Source of the DNA: Ligula intestinalis
Taxonomy: Eukaryota; Platyhelminthes; Cestoda; Diphyllobothriidea; Diphyllobothriidae
Direction of reading: 5' to 3'
Assembly: GCA_036362985.1 (NCBI GenBank)
Contig: JAYGXS010000004.1
Span: 3,272,034 to 3,336,033, forward strand
DNA length: 64,000 bases
Below are positions 1-10,690 of this stretch, piece after piece. Position 1 is the first letter of the stretch. Every line of letters begins with the position of its first letter. Position numbers and translations under genes: made by a program. The notes below the pieces were generated by a model. It was not told the origin of the DNA and made no database searches. It saw only the letters and a list, made by a program, of their open reading frames with translations.

Positions 1-41
1 CAGCCATACATCGGCTGATTAAATAGGCGGAATTTAATTAC

Positions 42-197
42 AGACCAAGACCGGGGAGACCGAAATGGCCACTTCGGACTTATAAGTCCTCATCAGCCAG
101 CCATGCCCATACTATGTTTTGTGGTCCTCGAAGCAGGGACACAAATTATGTTGGTTAAAAGTCCGACGCCCTAACGACTGAGCCACAAGTTCGTTGT
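42..197 (-). mobile_element. tRNA-derived SINE, family A
   Basis: Read on the minus strand it has a tRNA-like head with an A-box-like GTGGCTCAGTCGTTAGGGCG, a weak B box (CCCTGCTTCGAGGA), then the family body GGCTGGCTGATGAGG...AAGTGGCCATTTCGGTCTCCC. The same order recurs at least a dozen times in the window. It is called a SINE and not a tRNA gene because the conserved part continues about 80 bases past the tRNA-like head. Confidence 0.75.
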
Positions 198-1136
198 CCT
201 CTCGGTCGCGATCGGACATATTAGCTATAGTGGAGGAATATTCACCGATTATCTTACGGGCCATACTAGTTCCACTGTGACGAGTAGGTTGCGGAACGAT
301 ATGGGCGATTTCCCCTCTACCAAATTGGAGATGAGGAATAGGCCCAAATCGCCACTTGATACACCACATCGGTTATCTTCTCCCAACAACGACGTCGTTG
401 TGCACAGTATTATTTTATTTATTTATCATCAGTTTACAGACAAAAGAAACATACATTAGGAGATCGAGCTGACGGTGAAAAAAAAACTCCTTAACGTTGC
501 TTCTAGTGTTTACCAGTAGCTGGCGTTTTCAAGAGAAAATAAGACTACAGCTCGCTGAATGCTTGAATTTCGGAATGGAGAAAGGTTGATGCGGGTGCAC
601 ACTGTTGTCAGTTTCCTTTCGCTGTGGAGTCCGGTATTCTGCACAAGATAGGGCTGTATCGGCGAACGGCTGCTCGCTGTCGGCGGAGGAATTAGCCGAT
701 TGCGGGCTGCCAAGTCAGTACTATTGCCCTCAGCACGAAGGCTGGCACAGGGTTCAGAGTCCGTAAAGGCCATCTGCGCGGAAGAGAGATTCCACCGACT
801 CAGCATCAAAACTTCGTGAAATGTGTCCTGAATGTAGTAAATTAGTGGTAGTTCTCTTTAACAAAGGATATTTTTGCTGACTTTTGATATTTCTGGGTAG
901 CATATTCCAGATTGTGAAGACTTTTACCAAAAAGCAGTTTACAATATGTAAGTTTGCGTCTCAGAGAAAAAAATTAAAAAATATATCTCGATGACTGATG
1001 CGTCGGGAGTGGTCTAGGTGCCTTAGAGTACCAATAAGATTGAAAGTGCGACTGTTTAATACGTTAACCAATAAAATAGGCCCCTCTATAATCGGCAAAG
1101 CCACAGCAGATCAAGGTTAGTAACCTTACGGTGTTG
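198..1136. other. no recognised gene
   Basis: Only short overlapping frames without family matches. Composition is mixed and no repeat family was identified. Confidence 0.6.
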
Positions 1137-1520
1137 TTAGTAAGACAGGTGACATTGTTCTGAAGCGAAAACTCTTTTAGTAAGGACATGCTGAACTGAT
1201 TCTATTTTCTTCCGTTCAATAGTGCATAGAAGGCTAAATAGAAACGATTCGTATTGCAGACTAGGCCTTAGGTGCATTTTATAAAGGCTGGTGCAAACAT
1301 TGGTTGTTTCAAAAATTCTGAGAATACATTCGGTGGTTGAGCGTGCTTTAGAGACTATCGGGGCGCAATAGTCCGACAGCTTAAGGCCATTAGAATATGA
1401 TACGGCCAGATCCTTAATAACTTCGGGCACATTAAGGTCGTGACCGTCAATGTTTAGCTGAGGCTTATAATCGTTACCGACGACCGAAACCGAGAAGTTC
1501 TGCCAAGAAAGGGAAAGGCG
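1137..1520 (-). pseudogene. CR1/jockey-type LINE reverse transcriptase C-terminal remnant
   Basis: The minus-strand frame reads (YKPQ)LNIDGHDLNV, VIKDLAVSYSNGLKLSDY, a KARSTTECILRIF segment, LYKMHLRPSLQYES and IESVQHVLTKRVF. This is the typical order after the RT palm of CR1/jockey-like LINEs: DLGV, a helix with ILR-F, a VRP-LEY motif, then IE-VQ-FT. The palm and endonuclease are missing, so the copy is truncated. The frame extends about 90 bases upstream of the first Met. It is not functional. Confidence 0.75.
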
Positions 1521-1739
1521 CGAGGTACACCACTGCTGAGCAAAGGCCCGAAGTCCTTTTTAAAAGCTCAAGCACGATGTTACGATCTGCCAGTTTATAT
1601 CGATAGGCAATTTTTGAATTCAGAAGAATATCTGGCAAATATACGTGGCTTTCGATAAATTCTACTCGAGTCATTACATTTATATAGGGACGGGGTAAAC
1701 AGTAACATGCTGGCAATTGTACTCATCGTTACAGGCAAA

Positions 1740-2373
1740 TCAGTCGTGGGAAAATGGGAGGGGGTAGGGTCGATAGTACTCAGCTAGTTGCGACGTGATG
1801 AGGGTTTGCTGAATCTGGGCAGGGGGGGGAGGGTGGAAAGGGAGAAAGCGCGGAAAGATGCAGGCAGTTATGCAACCGTTGGCCATGCCAAGCTCGGGGT
1901 TTGCAGGAGGTTCTTTTGCGCGCACAAAACCGGCTTCCTCAACCGGATCACGGTTGCTTCTGCTGTTGCTAGTAAACACCGACCTAGAGACCTTATAAAT
2001 TATCCTAAAGGCTTCGCTGGGGTCCACACGATGTCCGGAGTCAAACATGTGGGCAAGGATGGCGCTGTTGATGCCTTTGACTTCACCTTTGTACAGCCAT
2101 GCCGGGAGGTGCTCCCAAATTCTTTTGGATAAGCCCCGACTCATGCGACCGATACAACCTACTCCAAGTAAGTAAATGAGTAGATGTAAATAGAAGTTGT
2201 CTGAGCTGGCAGCCTATCTTACCTTCGCCATGCAGGACCGGGTTTGTTGTTAATAACACACGAACTTTCGCTGCTGGGAATGTTCGTGATATGGCTTGGT
2301 TGAGGCGTCTGCTTAGGAGTTCGCTTGCTGCATATCCCTGCATATTTTGTGCGCGCAAAGGAACCTCCTGCAA
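1740..2373 (-). pseudogene. Penelope-like element GIY-YIG endonuclease remnant, frameshifted
   Basis: Upstream, the minus strand encodes ASELLSRRLNQAISRTFPAA and VRVLLTTNPVLHGEGK, the conserved linker before the GIY-YIG domain. After a frame change near 2165 it continues as CIGRMSRGLSKRIWEHLPAW, then SAILAHMFDSGHRVD. The YIGRT-like core and the R...EH spacing match the intact copies at 17 kb and 58 kb. GIY-YIG is the endonuclease that PLEs carry C-terminal to their RT. The RT is absent and the frame is broken, so this is a dead copy. Its 3' end lies in an inverted repeat with 2340-2610. Confidence 0.8.
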
Positions 2374-2610
2374 GCCCCGAGATCGGCATGGCCAACCTTT
2401 CTGCTACTCATGTCTCTGATAACGAATCCGCGATGGATATCGAAACGTCAGGCGAATTAACATATTGTCCCAGCGATCGAGTCTTCTTCTTCTCGGTTGC
2501 AGAACTGCCTGCGTCTTTTCGCGCTTTCTCCCCCTTCCCCCTTCCCCCTGTCCGGATTCAACAGATCCTCATCACTTTGCAACCAGTTGAGTACTAATCT
2601 ACCTGTAATG
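2340..2610 (+). mobile_element. PLE 3' end in inverted orientation to the preceding copy
   Basis: The plus strand repeats, in inverted orientation, the end of the minus-strand PLE at 1745-1930. Both contain GCGCGCAAAGGAACCTCCTG-like sequence, a CCCCGAGATCGGCATGGCCA-like stretch, and a shared end through CTTTCTCCC...ATTCAACAGATCCTCATCAC. This arm has about 80 extra bases with a second family of PLE end (TCTGATAACGAATCC...GAAACGTCAGG...TCTTCTTCTTC). Confidence 0.7.
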
Positions 2611-3371
2611 ATGAATATAATTACCAGCATGTTACTTTTTACCCCCTCTCTATATAATTGTAATGGCCCGAGGAGGATTTATCGAAAGCTGCATGTGCTC
2701 GCCAGATATTCCTCGGAATTCTCTGATGGGAAATTTTACAACTTTCAAATTGTCAGCGCACGTTAAGGGGCCTACCATACTGAAACAAATCAGGGAAATC
2801 TTTCATAAAAAGTTTAACTAAAAGCAGGCAACCTAATCAACAGCAAAAGCATGAGACAATCGCAAGATAGACACCCTAAGGAAGCTTTCATACAGACCGG
2901 AAACAATCAAATAATAATTTCTAAACAATACGGATGACTAACAGTAGTATGAATGCACAGCCCATAAGACATGTAAGATATGTGAATGTGTGAAATTTTG
3001 GCTAGTATTTTCTATAGGCACAGTCCTTTTATCACAGATTCTCTCCTCACTCCACCGCCATCAGTTGCCTTCCATGGCTACGTACATACGTTTCTGGGCA
3101 TTCGGGCATGTTGTCAAGCCAAGATACCATTGTAGTTTTTACCTAAGTCTATCAGAAGGACCGCAGAACCCTCTGGGCTGTGAGTATTGACGGCCGTTGT
3201 GAAAAGACGATCTGTGGACACTGTTTTTGCCATTTATTTCAGTTTTACTGCCTCCATCGGTACAACCACTTTCAGATGACTTTGAAAAATCTTATCATCC
3301 CCTTGATCTTGATATTCAGAGGAGCGACCTTCCATGTCAGTTGCAACCAGTAGATGCTGCGCTACAGCCGA
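2611..3371. other. no recognised gene
   Basis: AT-rich sequence without a family match. Short frames at 2990-3190 and 3227-3412 are not convincing. Confidence 0.6.
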
Positions 3372-3476
3372 CGTCAATTAACAGGACCTTATCATTTGAG
3401 TTGACCCAATAGTGAAAAGAGGGCCTTTACCGGAAGCCAACGCTCTAACAAATTGAGCTACAAACGCCCCACCTCG
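3372..3476 (-). mobile_element. tRNA-derived SINE, family B
   Basis: On the minus strand an A-box-like TTTGTAGCTCAATTTGTTAG is followed by AGCGTTGGCTTCCGG and, after the tRNA-like head, TATTGGGTCAACTCAAATGA. The tail matches AATTGGGTCAATTAAATTAT at 62.5 kb, which defines a second SINE family. Confidence 0.6.
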
Positions 3477-3569
3477 CGCTCTGAATTTAATCACACTTGG
3501 GTTGATAAACACGGAGGACACTAAGCATACTTGCATCCAGATAAGTCCCATAATTTTGCGCATCTTGGT

Positions 3570-3825
3570 TAACTTCAGNNNNNNNNNNACTCTACTCCAA
3601 ACCCAAATTCTCCAGTTACCACGACCCCGGCCCTTAACCCTCAACATAATCCTGACCCTAACTTCAGCCTTAAACCTCATCCTTAATGTAACCCTAACCT
3701 TCAGCTTAATACTAAACCTAACTTCCCCGGAATTTGGCACAAAACCACACGTATTCTCGGTGACTCCTGTTCCCGCGTCCTCTTTAGGCGGCCATACAGG
3801 TCATGCTTACCAACTGAAGGCCCGA
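3570..3825 (-). repeat. TIR element with telomere-like core, copy 1
   Basis: On the minus strand it starts ATGGCCGCCTAAAGAGGACG, CGGGAACAGG, then TTTGTGCCAAATTCCGGGG, followed by about 130 bases of degenerate GTTAGGG/GGTTTAG units. The edge sequence recurs at 37.8, 33.7 and 54.9 kb. A 10-N gap (3579-3588) falls in the distal part. Confidence 0.6.
3579..3588. other. assembly gap, 10 N
   Basis: Ten unresolved bases lie inside the telomere-like repeat. Confidence 0.99.
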
Positions 3826-4739
3826 ATACATGTTAACTCAAATTTGTTTCGTCCTAGTGATGGCGATCGGTGGGCACCCCACTACCACTAACCTCAAATA
3901 TGCCAGATATGACCCCTCCTGTCTCCTTTGTCTTTTCATTGCTATTTATAGGAAATTAAGTCTAACTCAGGCAGCCAGGAATGCAAACTTGTTGACGTCG
4001 ATGTTTCAAGGCCACGCTCGTAACCTAGAAGTTGGTTTTCTGTTCTCTTCCAACGGTTCTCGGCTCCTTGGATAAAGCAATGACAGCATGGTATCGGTAC
4101 TTAGCTAAACATAACACAGTTGGTGTCCCTTAAAAATGTACATGAGAGAATCCATGCAGGGTATGTGTCGAAAACCGGAAACGTGGGGATAAAACGTTTG
4201 AATAGACTTTCACCTGGAAAATGTTAATCAATGCGCACAACCGGCTAAACGGAACATGTCCTATTCCGTACTGCCTCCCTGACGAACGTCGCGAGCCCCA
4301 TTTTCACGTGTCTGAACATTCCTGATCGCAAACGACCAAACATGGATGTGATAATTAGATGAGATTGGTTTTAACTCGACTCGTAGGTAGACTGCCCTAA
4401 TAGCTCAGTAGAGCAGACTGGTGACAGCAAATAAGCCATGGAGCTCATTCCGGTTCCCTTCTTGTATATGATTTGACATTTGAAAATAAATTTGTTATCC
4501 GACTAAAAGCTGTGCAGGGTTCATTTTAAGTATATCGCCAGAATTCTTGCTGCTGTTTGGGAGCAACTTAAAATTTGCATATTTCCTTTCCGGAATCTGA
4601 GAATTCCCTAACATAATGCGTCTACTCCAGCGAGCGCTAACCCACATGGTTTTCTGAAGTTCAGGAGCATGAACTTCCGATACTAGAGAAAATGCCAGAT
4701 CCAGCAAATGCGTTAGAAGAAGCAGACTTCGATGAAGGG
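3826..4739. other. no recognised gene; one tRNA-like piece
   Basis: A fragment at about 4397-4420 (CTAATAGCTCAGTAGAGCAG) resembles a SINE A box without a B box. Nothing else was recognised. Confidence 0.5.
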
Positions 4740-4845
4740 ATACAAATTAATTTGTTCTCCCGTCGTTTTGGTTTCCAGCTCGAACCCATCTTCGGAGACA
4801 GCGTCTGATCTGATACCATCTCTGAAGATGGGTTCAAGCTAGAAT
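4740..4845 (-). repeat. PLE-type 3' end with 22-bp palindrome
   Basis: Arms at 4777-4798 and 4819-4840 are inverted repeats with two mismatches around a 20-bp loop. Read on the minus strand, CCGAAGATGGGTTCGAGCTG, then GAAACC and ACGGGAGAACAAATT, has the layout of the PLE 3' ends seen elsewhere (GAAACGTCAGG..AATAAA). Confidence 0.5.
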
Positions 4846-7449
4846 GAAATAGGGCAGACGAATAGAGTTCTTATCCCCTCAATCACGTCCAATTGTTCTC
4901 AAGATTAACTTAGCTTAGTTAGCTTACGTCAGTACATTGTAGTTACGTAAGTATATTTGTCTAATGTTGACGATATCTAACTAAACTAAACATAAACTAA
5001 ACCTAAAATTTAAACAATAATAAACTAAAACCTAAACTAGAACGAATAAAACTTAAGGTCACCACAGGACAAGGGCCTAGAGGTACCTAATTTGAGCGAC
5101 TAACTTAACTTTTGCCAGATTTTCAACAGAGTAGTCGGCCCGGTGGTTACAGCCGATTTCCGGTTAAACTAATTCTTTATCCCAACGTTCGCGGTAGTTA
5201 GTTCGCTCTGGTATACTTACTTCAGAAGAATACGCATGGAGCTGGAAGTTAGTGACTGATCGAACATCCACTGGATAAATCTGTAGACGGGGTGGGTAGG
5301 AGATCTCAGAAGCTGCATTCAATAAGTTGTTTTGTCTAACAGACAAATTCACAGGCTTCACAATAACGAGTACTGTCACTTTCAAGAGTGTGCAACTGTT
5401 TTCCCTAATGAAGTCGCTCCTTCAGTTAACAACTCAGAGAGCTGGGGTGGTGGACACGGGCTATAAGTTGACAGATTTCGGGGCCTTCTTAGTTTTTAAG
5501 TATTCAACTAAATTAGGCAGCATTCACTGCGTTGGGATTGAAATAGTCCCACTTCAGTTCCAAGTGCTCTCCTAACCAAAACTCTCCCCAGGGATTTCCA
5601 GGCTCTCGAAATTTTCCGAAGACCAAAAAACGGCCGTCGGAAGGAGCATAAAATACTCCCTTGATAGAAAATGCGGCAATGTATTTTTTTTTCTTGATTA
5701 GAGAGAATGGAACAAAAGAGTGATCTATTCACAATTCTATTTTTCAGAACATGTTAAGTACCGTCTTCGACCCTCTTATACTGAGTGAGCGACTCGATGC
5801 TTTTTTAAAGTGCTGTGAAGCGGGCATGTGCTTCTTCCGTTTATTTTTCTGAAGACAGTTACGGAGGTAAGGCCTATAAGTCCTACTAAATTGAGCAAAT
5901 AAAGAGTCATCGCATTCCGAAATAAAGGTTAAGAGTACTTTTATCTATCGAGATTCATAATTTGTTGGCATCAACTGATCGCAGTGCAGGGTTCATTAAA
6001 TTTCCACTCTTTTCAAAAGTACTACCACACCCGGTTTTCTGGATTCTATCAACCTGAACTAGATCAAAGACAAATGCCACTGTGTTACTCAATGGAGACT
6101 TCAAACAAGAATTCTAGTAGTCAGGATTCACATGTGTGTAAAATGAGAAGGAGGCGGAGTCGGAAATTTTCACAGCGCCCTTCTGCCAACTGTTGCATCC
6201 TAATACATTTTCAAGAGTTACGCCTTTTGGGCATTCCAGGTGAAGGATTTGAGAAGTAGTAATTTCGGCAAATTAAAACCCCGACGGTGATAGACAAGGG
6301 AACCACGCGCAACCCGAGAAAGCGCTTTGCTTGACGACGTGCATCTCGGCAGCGTGTTAGCTTTTATACTCTGCGCAACAAAGTTGTCGTAATTGCAGGG
6401 CGAAACTTGCATCAGGGCATTCCGAACAGCCCCAGCACCTACATATTCACCCGCTTAATGTCCACATCAAAAGGAACCTTTACCGTCGATCTAGGCACCG
6501 CGATCAGAACGTCTGCAGTATTCGGTTAGTAATCGTCTCGAAAGCAAAGGATTTGATATGGTTGCAAAAAAGGATCAAATTTCGCTGTCTGCTTCCTTAC
6601 TCATGTTACCTGCCATAGGCGCTTCTATTTGAGTAGCTTCCTTTTTGCGGGCTCTAACCCTCTTAACTTGTCAAACGATACCTCCACCCCCGTGCCTGAC
6701 TCAATATTTGTCTCCCCTGTCCAAAACCAGCCGAGAAACCCGCACCTGTCAATCCTACTGAGAGTGAAGAGCATCGTTCTCCCCTCTCCCCCGCCTGTCC
6801 TCTCGGTAAGCCCCCCCCCCCCTCCCCACTTCTGACGGGGGGGATTTCCGCTCCGCGCACTATGATCGAAACGTGTTCGCCTAGCCTTGTAGGAAAAGCT
6901 ACATCCCTGTCAGCTAATCCCTTGGCCCTCGCCTTAGGTTTTTCCCCCTTTCTAACTCGCTGGTGATTCTTCGAGCTGGGCAGTCAACAGGTTGCGGCGT
7001 CTGTGTGTTTTCTTGATTTGTTTATTAATTGAGGTGGAATAAAACGTGACCCTTTTCTTGCGGAACAGGATCAGTCAGATGGAGTATAACTGACATGCTA
7101 GTTAACCTCTTGCAGGCCCGGTTGTGCCCATGGTAAAATATTTCCTGCATGCAGTTCTGTTGGGTTGTGAAGGATGCGAAGATCAACGCTAAGAGTCCAG
7201 TCTCATTCCGATAACCATTTTTCGTATTTTCACCAGCAGTATCAGCAGCACAAACTACACACAGAGCCCCTAAAAGGTCGAACCACGAAAACGCCACTGT
7301 TTTAATCAAAACACGCGGCTATGTCACCGGCATAATCATTCCCCATTCCCGATACAAATAGCTTTGACAATATTTCCTCTGTGGAAATAAGTTACGATCA
7401 TCATCCTGACGAGCTGTAGGTGACATGCGCGCGAACTGGTTTATACTGA
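4846..7449. other. no recognised gene
   Basis: 4975-5055 has AAACTAAACCTAAA-type units that loosely resemble the telomere-like repeat. A 12-C run lies at 6811-6822 in a pyrimidine-rich, GC-richer patch (6660-6860). Short frames show no domain. Confidence 0.5.
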
Positions 7450-7605
7450 TAGATGCGCTGGACCAACACGGGGCTAAATGAGGATATGGCAGGCGTTATT
7501 GGGGTTGCGCATTCATAATAAGTGCGCAACTTGGGGAGGCGGCTCGGTGGCACGCGTAAGAACAGACTCCGGCCGCACCAGCTGCATGCGTCCCTATCCG
7601 CGTCC
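7450..7605 (+). repeat. dispersed repeat R1, copy 1
   Basis: It shares GGACCAACACGGGG, GGCAGGCGTT, GGGTTGCGC and CACGCGTA in the same order with 61700-61860. No coding capacity or superfamily was recognised. Confidence 0.55.
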
Positions 7606-7861
7606 ACTTTTCATGACTATGTTTTGGCTACGGAGGGTGATATAGAAGAGGGAATGGTCGATGATTCACAAGTCTACTACCACTGAAAACTAACATACGT
7701 ACCAGTCATCGTGTTTGCTTTATGCACACTGAAGCACGCGGAAGACATAGTCGAAACTGAGGGAGAAGTTCACAACACCTCTCTTGTCCATCCACAACAC
7801 CCGATATAGTGCCATTGGATGACGAGGTCTAGGCATGCCCATTGAACTCGCTTGCGAAAAA

Positions 7862-7905
7862 ACCAGGCGGCCCCAGTGGGATTCAAACTCACGCCAGTAA
7901 GGAGA
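7862..7905 (-). repeat. tRNA-like fragment
   Basis: The minus strand has a B-box-like GTGAGTTTGAATCCCACTGG. The A box is poor and no known family body follows. It is probably a SINE relic. Confidence 0.35.
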
Positions 7906-10115
7906 AATCTTTAGTACAGCCTTCTCAATGAATTAGATGCCGGATACAAAATAGATAAGAGTAATGAAGGAGAAGTCGGTCAAGCCAAGGGGGGGTAACC
8001 ATCTACATAGTTGGCCAGCCTACTGCGATACACGGAATCCACCAATTCTGATAGAGTAAGCTGACTGCCTAAGCACACTCTCCTAAGCAATAAACGTAGG
8101 ATCCATCAGGCAACAATTTAATGGAGGGGTAGTGGCAGATCTGAATGTTCACTTGCCAAAAGCGCCCTGCTCCCCGTATATGTGCTTACGTGCAAGTACT
8201 GATCAGGCGGCTACTTCTGCCCCTTGTGTACCACGTGTCTACTCGTTCCCGCAATCCATTCCCTCTAAAAACGTGTTGTGCGTCCTACGCAAAGACTATA
8301 TTCACTTCGGTGGTCAGCCCACCGAGTCTACTGTCTAAATCGCTAGGTCCAGCTTCCCAGTGACCTCTTTGATCATTTCTATTATTATTACTACTATCAT
8401 TAATAATTGTATTAACAATAACAGGAGACCTGTTGACACAAATAAAAAATTAGAGTTCTGGGAGTCAGCTAAGGAGAAAGAGGTGCAACTGTGGTGATTA
8501 AAGGCTCGAATGAGGGCAATCACGTAACTGTAACGTTGACCAGAACTATTTGTAATGAATGTGGGAGCCGCCACGTTTTATAAGTATGTTTTGGCCTGAT
8601 AACTGCATCTTATAGGTAATGCAAACCACTGGTGAGTGCATTAACAATCCCGTCTCTGACGTAGGGTTCGAATGCAACATCCAAGACGTGAGATAATTAG
8701 AGCTTCTGTTCGGTGGCCACATCAAAACATCAGCATCACCCGAACTCCTAAAGAAAACTACTTAGTCGTGTGCTTTTTCAACACCTCGCCTGGGTTGCTG
8801 TCTTCTTCCTTGTTCAAAACGTGGATCACCATGTCTCCTGTCTTGTGGCAGTGACGGACTCATTCCTCTTGCTGATTCATTGTTTTATCGAAGAAAATTC
8901 TTCAGGGTTTGACAGTACCATTTGTACATATCACTAACACGTCAAATAAGCTATTTTTGAGGACAATAACCTCTGTTCAGTAACTTTTCGAGGCTTGTTT
9001 CCCAGGCAGTCGTCAGACGCACAGTCTATGAGCAAAAAGTCAGCTTTTTCAAAGAAGGATGCTACATACGACAATATCTAAGAGCAGTGGGAGAGAAGAC
9101 GGTCAATCCAAACGGGATACCGATCTACACCTATCGCTCATTGGCAGAATCAATGGACTAGCATTGATTTTTGGGCCTACTTAAAAAATAAAAATTTTGC
9201 AAACGTACCGTACAACCGACGAGGGCCTGGGGACCCGGAGGCTAAAATTTAGGAAACAGAGTGTGTTATTCCCTGTAAAAAACTTTTTTGACTTCAAATT
9301 TATTTTGTTGGACGTCCGTTTTGCTGCTTGCATATGCACGTAGAAATGTAATAACACATAAGCAAAGCAAAAGAGCAAATTATAAATAAAGTCCATGATC
9401 GAGCTCACGAAATCTTAGCCGAAATGCTCATTTGCGTCTTCGATAAGGAATAATTAATTAAGTGGGGTTATGACATTGATTACTATGGACACATAGTCTT
9501 ATGATGATTCGGATTGTCTAGGATACCGACTTTCGAATTAAATCCTTGTTTGGCCGCCCACACAACCCACAATCGGACAACGTGATTGCTTGGGTAGCAT
9601 AAATTTCGTACATATACTTCCGATGTCCCTACAGACTCAAAAATATTCATAAGAAAGGTCGTATAGAAATATTCTTTCTTGTACGCATTTGATAGCCAAT
9701 AACGTCTTTTTAAGGAAAATTATTTGGAGAAAGGTTAAATTTTGGTTTTAACAGCTTTTATAATTATAAGATTTTTAAGACCCTGGAATGCCCATTCCAG
9801 TATCATCATATATTTCCCTTTATAAATGCTCCCCATGAAACATAAAACATAGCCTAGGTCATCACAAGGTCCTACGAGTACTGTATGGTGTCTTCATAAG
9901 TCCATAGAGCAATGCACGGCTCTCCTCACACGCACATTCTACAGTCTGCAGACTCTAAACGTAAAAGGCAAATAAAATTGCTCAAAATTATTCAAGAATT
10001 GGAAACCATTTTTTTAGAATCCCAACTATGTCCTTCCTTTGAGTATAGAAATTTAGGAAGTTATTTTCTGCTAAATGAAAACAAAAAGCAATTTTTTGGT
10101 CCCGTCTTCTATCTG
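7906..10115. other. no recognised gene
   Basis: Mostly AT-rich. About 9975-10090 (CTCAAAATTATTCAAGAATT, GAGTATAGAAATTTAGGAAG) resembles 13795-13890, so a short dispersed repeat is likely. No protein family was seen. Confidence 0.5.
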
Positions 10116-10138
10116 ATATATATATATATATATATATG
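10116..10138. repeat. (TA)n microsatellite
   Basis: A run of alternating T and A immediately precedes the short open frame at 10136. Confidence 0.95.
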
Positions 10139-10375
10139 TATGAAGTTGCCGAAAATCCATCGCAAAAGCATCCAAATAAAGTTGTTATCTCTCCGAGTGT
10201 GATTGCTGCAGTTGGCCAACAATATTTATTCGAACGCTGGCATCCTGATTTGTCTGAACTATTTACAGAGTTGTGCCACAAGCCTAATTATGTAATGCTT
10301 CCTGATGGAAAATGTATCTCAAGATTTCGGCTAGTATATCAAGAGATTGTTCACTGTTTAATGAACGTTCACTGA
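10136..10375 (+). CDS. unrecognised 79-aa open reading frame
   Basis: The frame starts MYEVAENPSQKHPNK and contains VVISPSVIAAVGQQYLFERW and ELCHKPNYVMLPDGK. Composition is more protein-like than most short frames in the window, but no domain, signal peptide or membrane segment is recognised. It abuts a (TA)n tract, has no visible promoter or splice partner, and may be an exon relic or chance. No function is proposed. Confidence 0.2.
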   Translation: MYEVAENPSQKHPNKVVISPSVIAAVGQQYLFERWHPDLSELFTELCHKPNYVMLPDGKCISRFRLVYQEIVHCLMNVH

Positions 10376-10389
10376 TCGCTAAAGGAACT

Positions 10390-10530
10390 CACCTCTCACG
10401 CTCTGCCTTTTGGCTCATTCGCGAGCCCCGCCAACAGCCGCACAGCGACTAGTAGTCTAGGCAAATAGCATTGTCGGCAAAGATAAGGGAGACTGAAATA
10501 ATCATTTTTGAGTCGTCACCTAGTCATACA
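10390..10530 (-). mobile_element. SINE family A, 3' part
   Basis: The minus strand reads the body and the long tail: TTTCAGTCTCCCTTATCTTT, GACAATGCTATTTGCCTAGA, then ACTAGTCGCTGTGCGGC. It lies back to back with the next, plus-strand SINE. It shows that the family tail extends well past the GTCTCCCTTGTC block. Confidence 0.65.
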
Positions 10531-10531
10531 A

Positions 10532-10690
10532 GAGCTTGTGGTTCAATGGTTAGGGCGTTAGAATCTGATCAAAAGGTCGCGAGTTCGAGGCTCGAGTGGT
10601 GCACTATTTGGGTGTGAGCGTGGTTAGTTGACGACGACTAGTGAGACGAAAATGGCCATTCCAGTCTCCCTTGTCATCGCCGGCACTGCT
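10532..10690 (+). mobile_element. SINE family A, well preserved copy
   Basis: A-box-like GTGGTTCAATGGTTAGGGCG and B-box-like GGTCGCGAGTTCGAGGCTC are about 30 bases apart. The body with GTTGACGACGACTAGTGAGA, ATGGCCATTCCAGTCTCCC and TTGTC follows. This is the best reference copy for the tRNA-like head. Confidence 0.85.

Noticed and set aside
3378..3891. Frames of 120 and 129 aa across the 10-N gap
   Set aside because: They consist of translated telomere-like repeat (alternating Leu/Thr or Arg/Val) and unknown residues.
10532..10605. Functional tRNA gene
   Set aside because: A- and B-box-like sequences exist but no acceptor stem pairing was evident, and the same head is followed by the SINE body in many copies.
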